This document shows positions 22,324 through 22,452 of a stretch of 22,452 bases of DNA, piece after piece (position 1 is the stretch's first letter; each line of letters starts with the position of its first letter). This DNA is from a virus. The notes beneath the pieces are model-generated. The model saw nothing but the letters and a program-made list of their open reading frames with translations, was not told where the DNA came from and ran no database searches. The position numbers and the translations under genes are program-made. The DNA is taken from IMG/VR virus record IMGVR_UViG_3300050123_000189, positions 1 to 22,452 of that record; one strand, given 5' to 3'.

Positions 22324-22352
22324 GAATACTAATACTCATTAGTGCAATAATA
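22324..22352 (+). promoter_or_regulatory. possible sigma-G-like promoter
   Basis: GAATA (22324-22328), a 17-base spacer and AATAATA (22346-22352) resemble the forespore sigma-G pattern (gnATA ... cATnnTA) in the short gap before the spore-photoproduct-lyase-like gene. B. subtilis splAB is expressed from sigma-G. The match is partial. Confidence 0.25.
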
Positions 22353-22371
22353 GTTATTAGGGGGTGTGTAT

Positions 22372-22452
22372 TTGTATCCAGATAAAATATTTTATGAACC
22401 ATTAGCCCTAACATATGAACTTGGCAAGTCCTTAAAAGATAAGTTTCAAGAA
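22372..22452 (+). CDS. partial gene, N-terminus like spore photoproduct lyase
   Basis: This is a 5' fragment of 27 codons running off the right edge, starting at TTG 22372 with GGGGGTG at 22360-22366. It reads MYPDKIFYEPLALTYELGKS, then LKDKFQE. The arrangement Y-E-P-x-A-L-x-Y-x-L-G-x-x-L-x-D-K-F matches the N-terminus of bacterial spore photoproduct lyase (SplB), the radical-SAM enzyme that reverses 5-thyminyl-5,6-dihydrothymine in germinating spores. The radical-SAM CxxxCxxC motif would lie beyond the window. If right, this is a chromosomal-type sporulation gene directly after terL, with no portal gene between. The fragment is short, so the identity is tentative. Confidence 0.55.
   Translation, partial: MYPDKIFYEPLALTYELGKSLKDKFQE

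Noticed and set aside
1-22452. CRISPR arrays, tRNA or rRNA genes, insertion sequences, integrase or att sites
   Set aside because: I looked for regularly spaced repeats, cloverleaf patterns, transposase motifs and tyrosine or serine recombinase motifs and saw none.

Overview
The window is AT-rich DNA with strong AGGAGG-type ribosome binding sites, tightly overlapping genes and several GTG or TTG starts, which suggests a low-GC Firmicute, most likely a spore-forming Clostridium relative. Most of it (about 3.1-22.3 kb, plus strand) is the replication, late-control, DNA-modification and packaging part of an HK97-like temperate phage or prophage. No integrase, repressor, portal or capsid gene is present. 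The last 81 bases begin a gene that resembles spore photoproduct lyase, not a portal gene.

Layout. 1-544: degraded DNA with remnants of one or two frameshifted genes. 607-2017: a two-gene unit, a GNAT-like acetyltransferase with an unassigned (possibly PUA-like) C-terminal region plus an ASCH-domain protein, ended by a textbook terminator. 2062-3076: a control region with a Com-like double zinc-ribbon protein, preceded by a ~100-nt near-palindrome and followed by a terminator and a ~130-nt leader able to form two competing hairpins, one an intrinsic terminator, just before a sigma-like gene. 3077-4385: the sigma-like protein and small phage proteins. 4385-12375: the replication module, made of a DUF2800 Cas4-like nuclease, a DUF2815 ssDNA-binding protein, a family A DNA polymerase, a small protein, a primase-helicase of the VapE type, a VRR-NUC nuclease and an SNF2-type helicase. 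12368-14394: a DUF1492/ArpU-like late regulator, a minus-strand membrane-protein gene lying between two copies of a promoter-like element, and an HNH endonuclease.

14395-20271: an accessory block between the HNH gene and the terminase genes, where many HK97-like phages have only a short gap. It encodes an HTH/zinc-ribbon protein, a ParB-methyltransferase fusion, a C5-cytosine methyltransferase with a repeat-filled target-recognition region, an amidoligase, a gamma-glutamylcyclotransferase and two small proteins. 20272-22297: terminase small and large subunits, the latter probably starting at TTG. The genes fit one programme: early sigma-like control, replication by a self-encoded polymerase and primase-helicase, activation of late transcription by the DUF1492-like protein, modification of phage DNA or protein, then packaging. 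The points most worth a second look are the two structured leaders next to the Com-like gene, the duplicated late-promoter element around the membrane-protein gene, the repeat array in the cytosine methyltransferase, and the apparent end of the phage directly after the large terminase gene.
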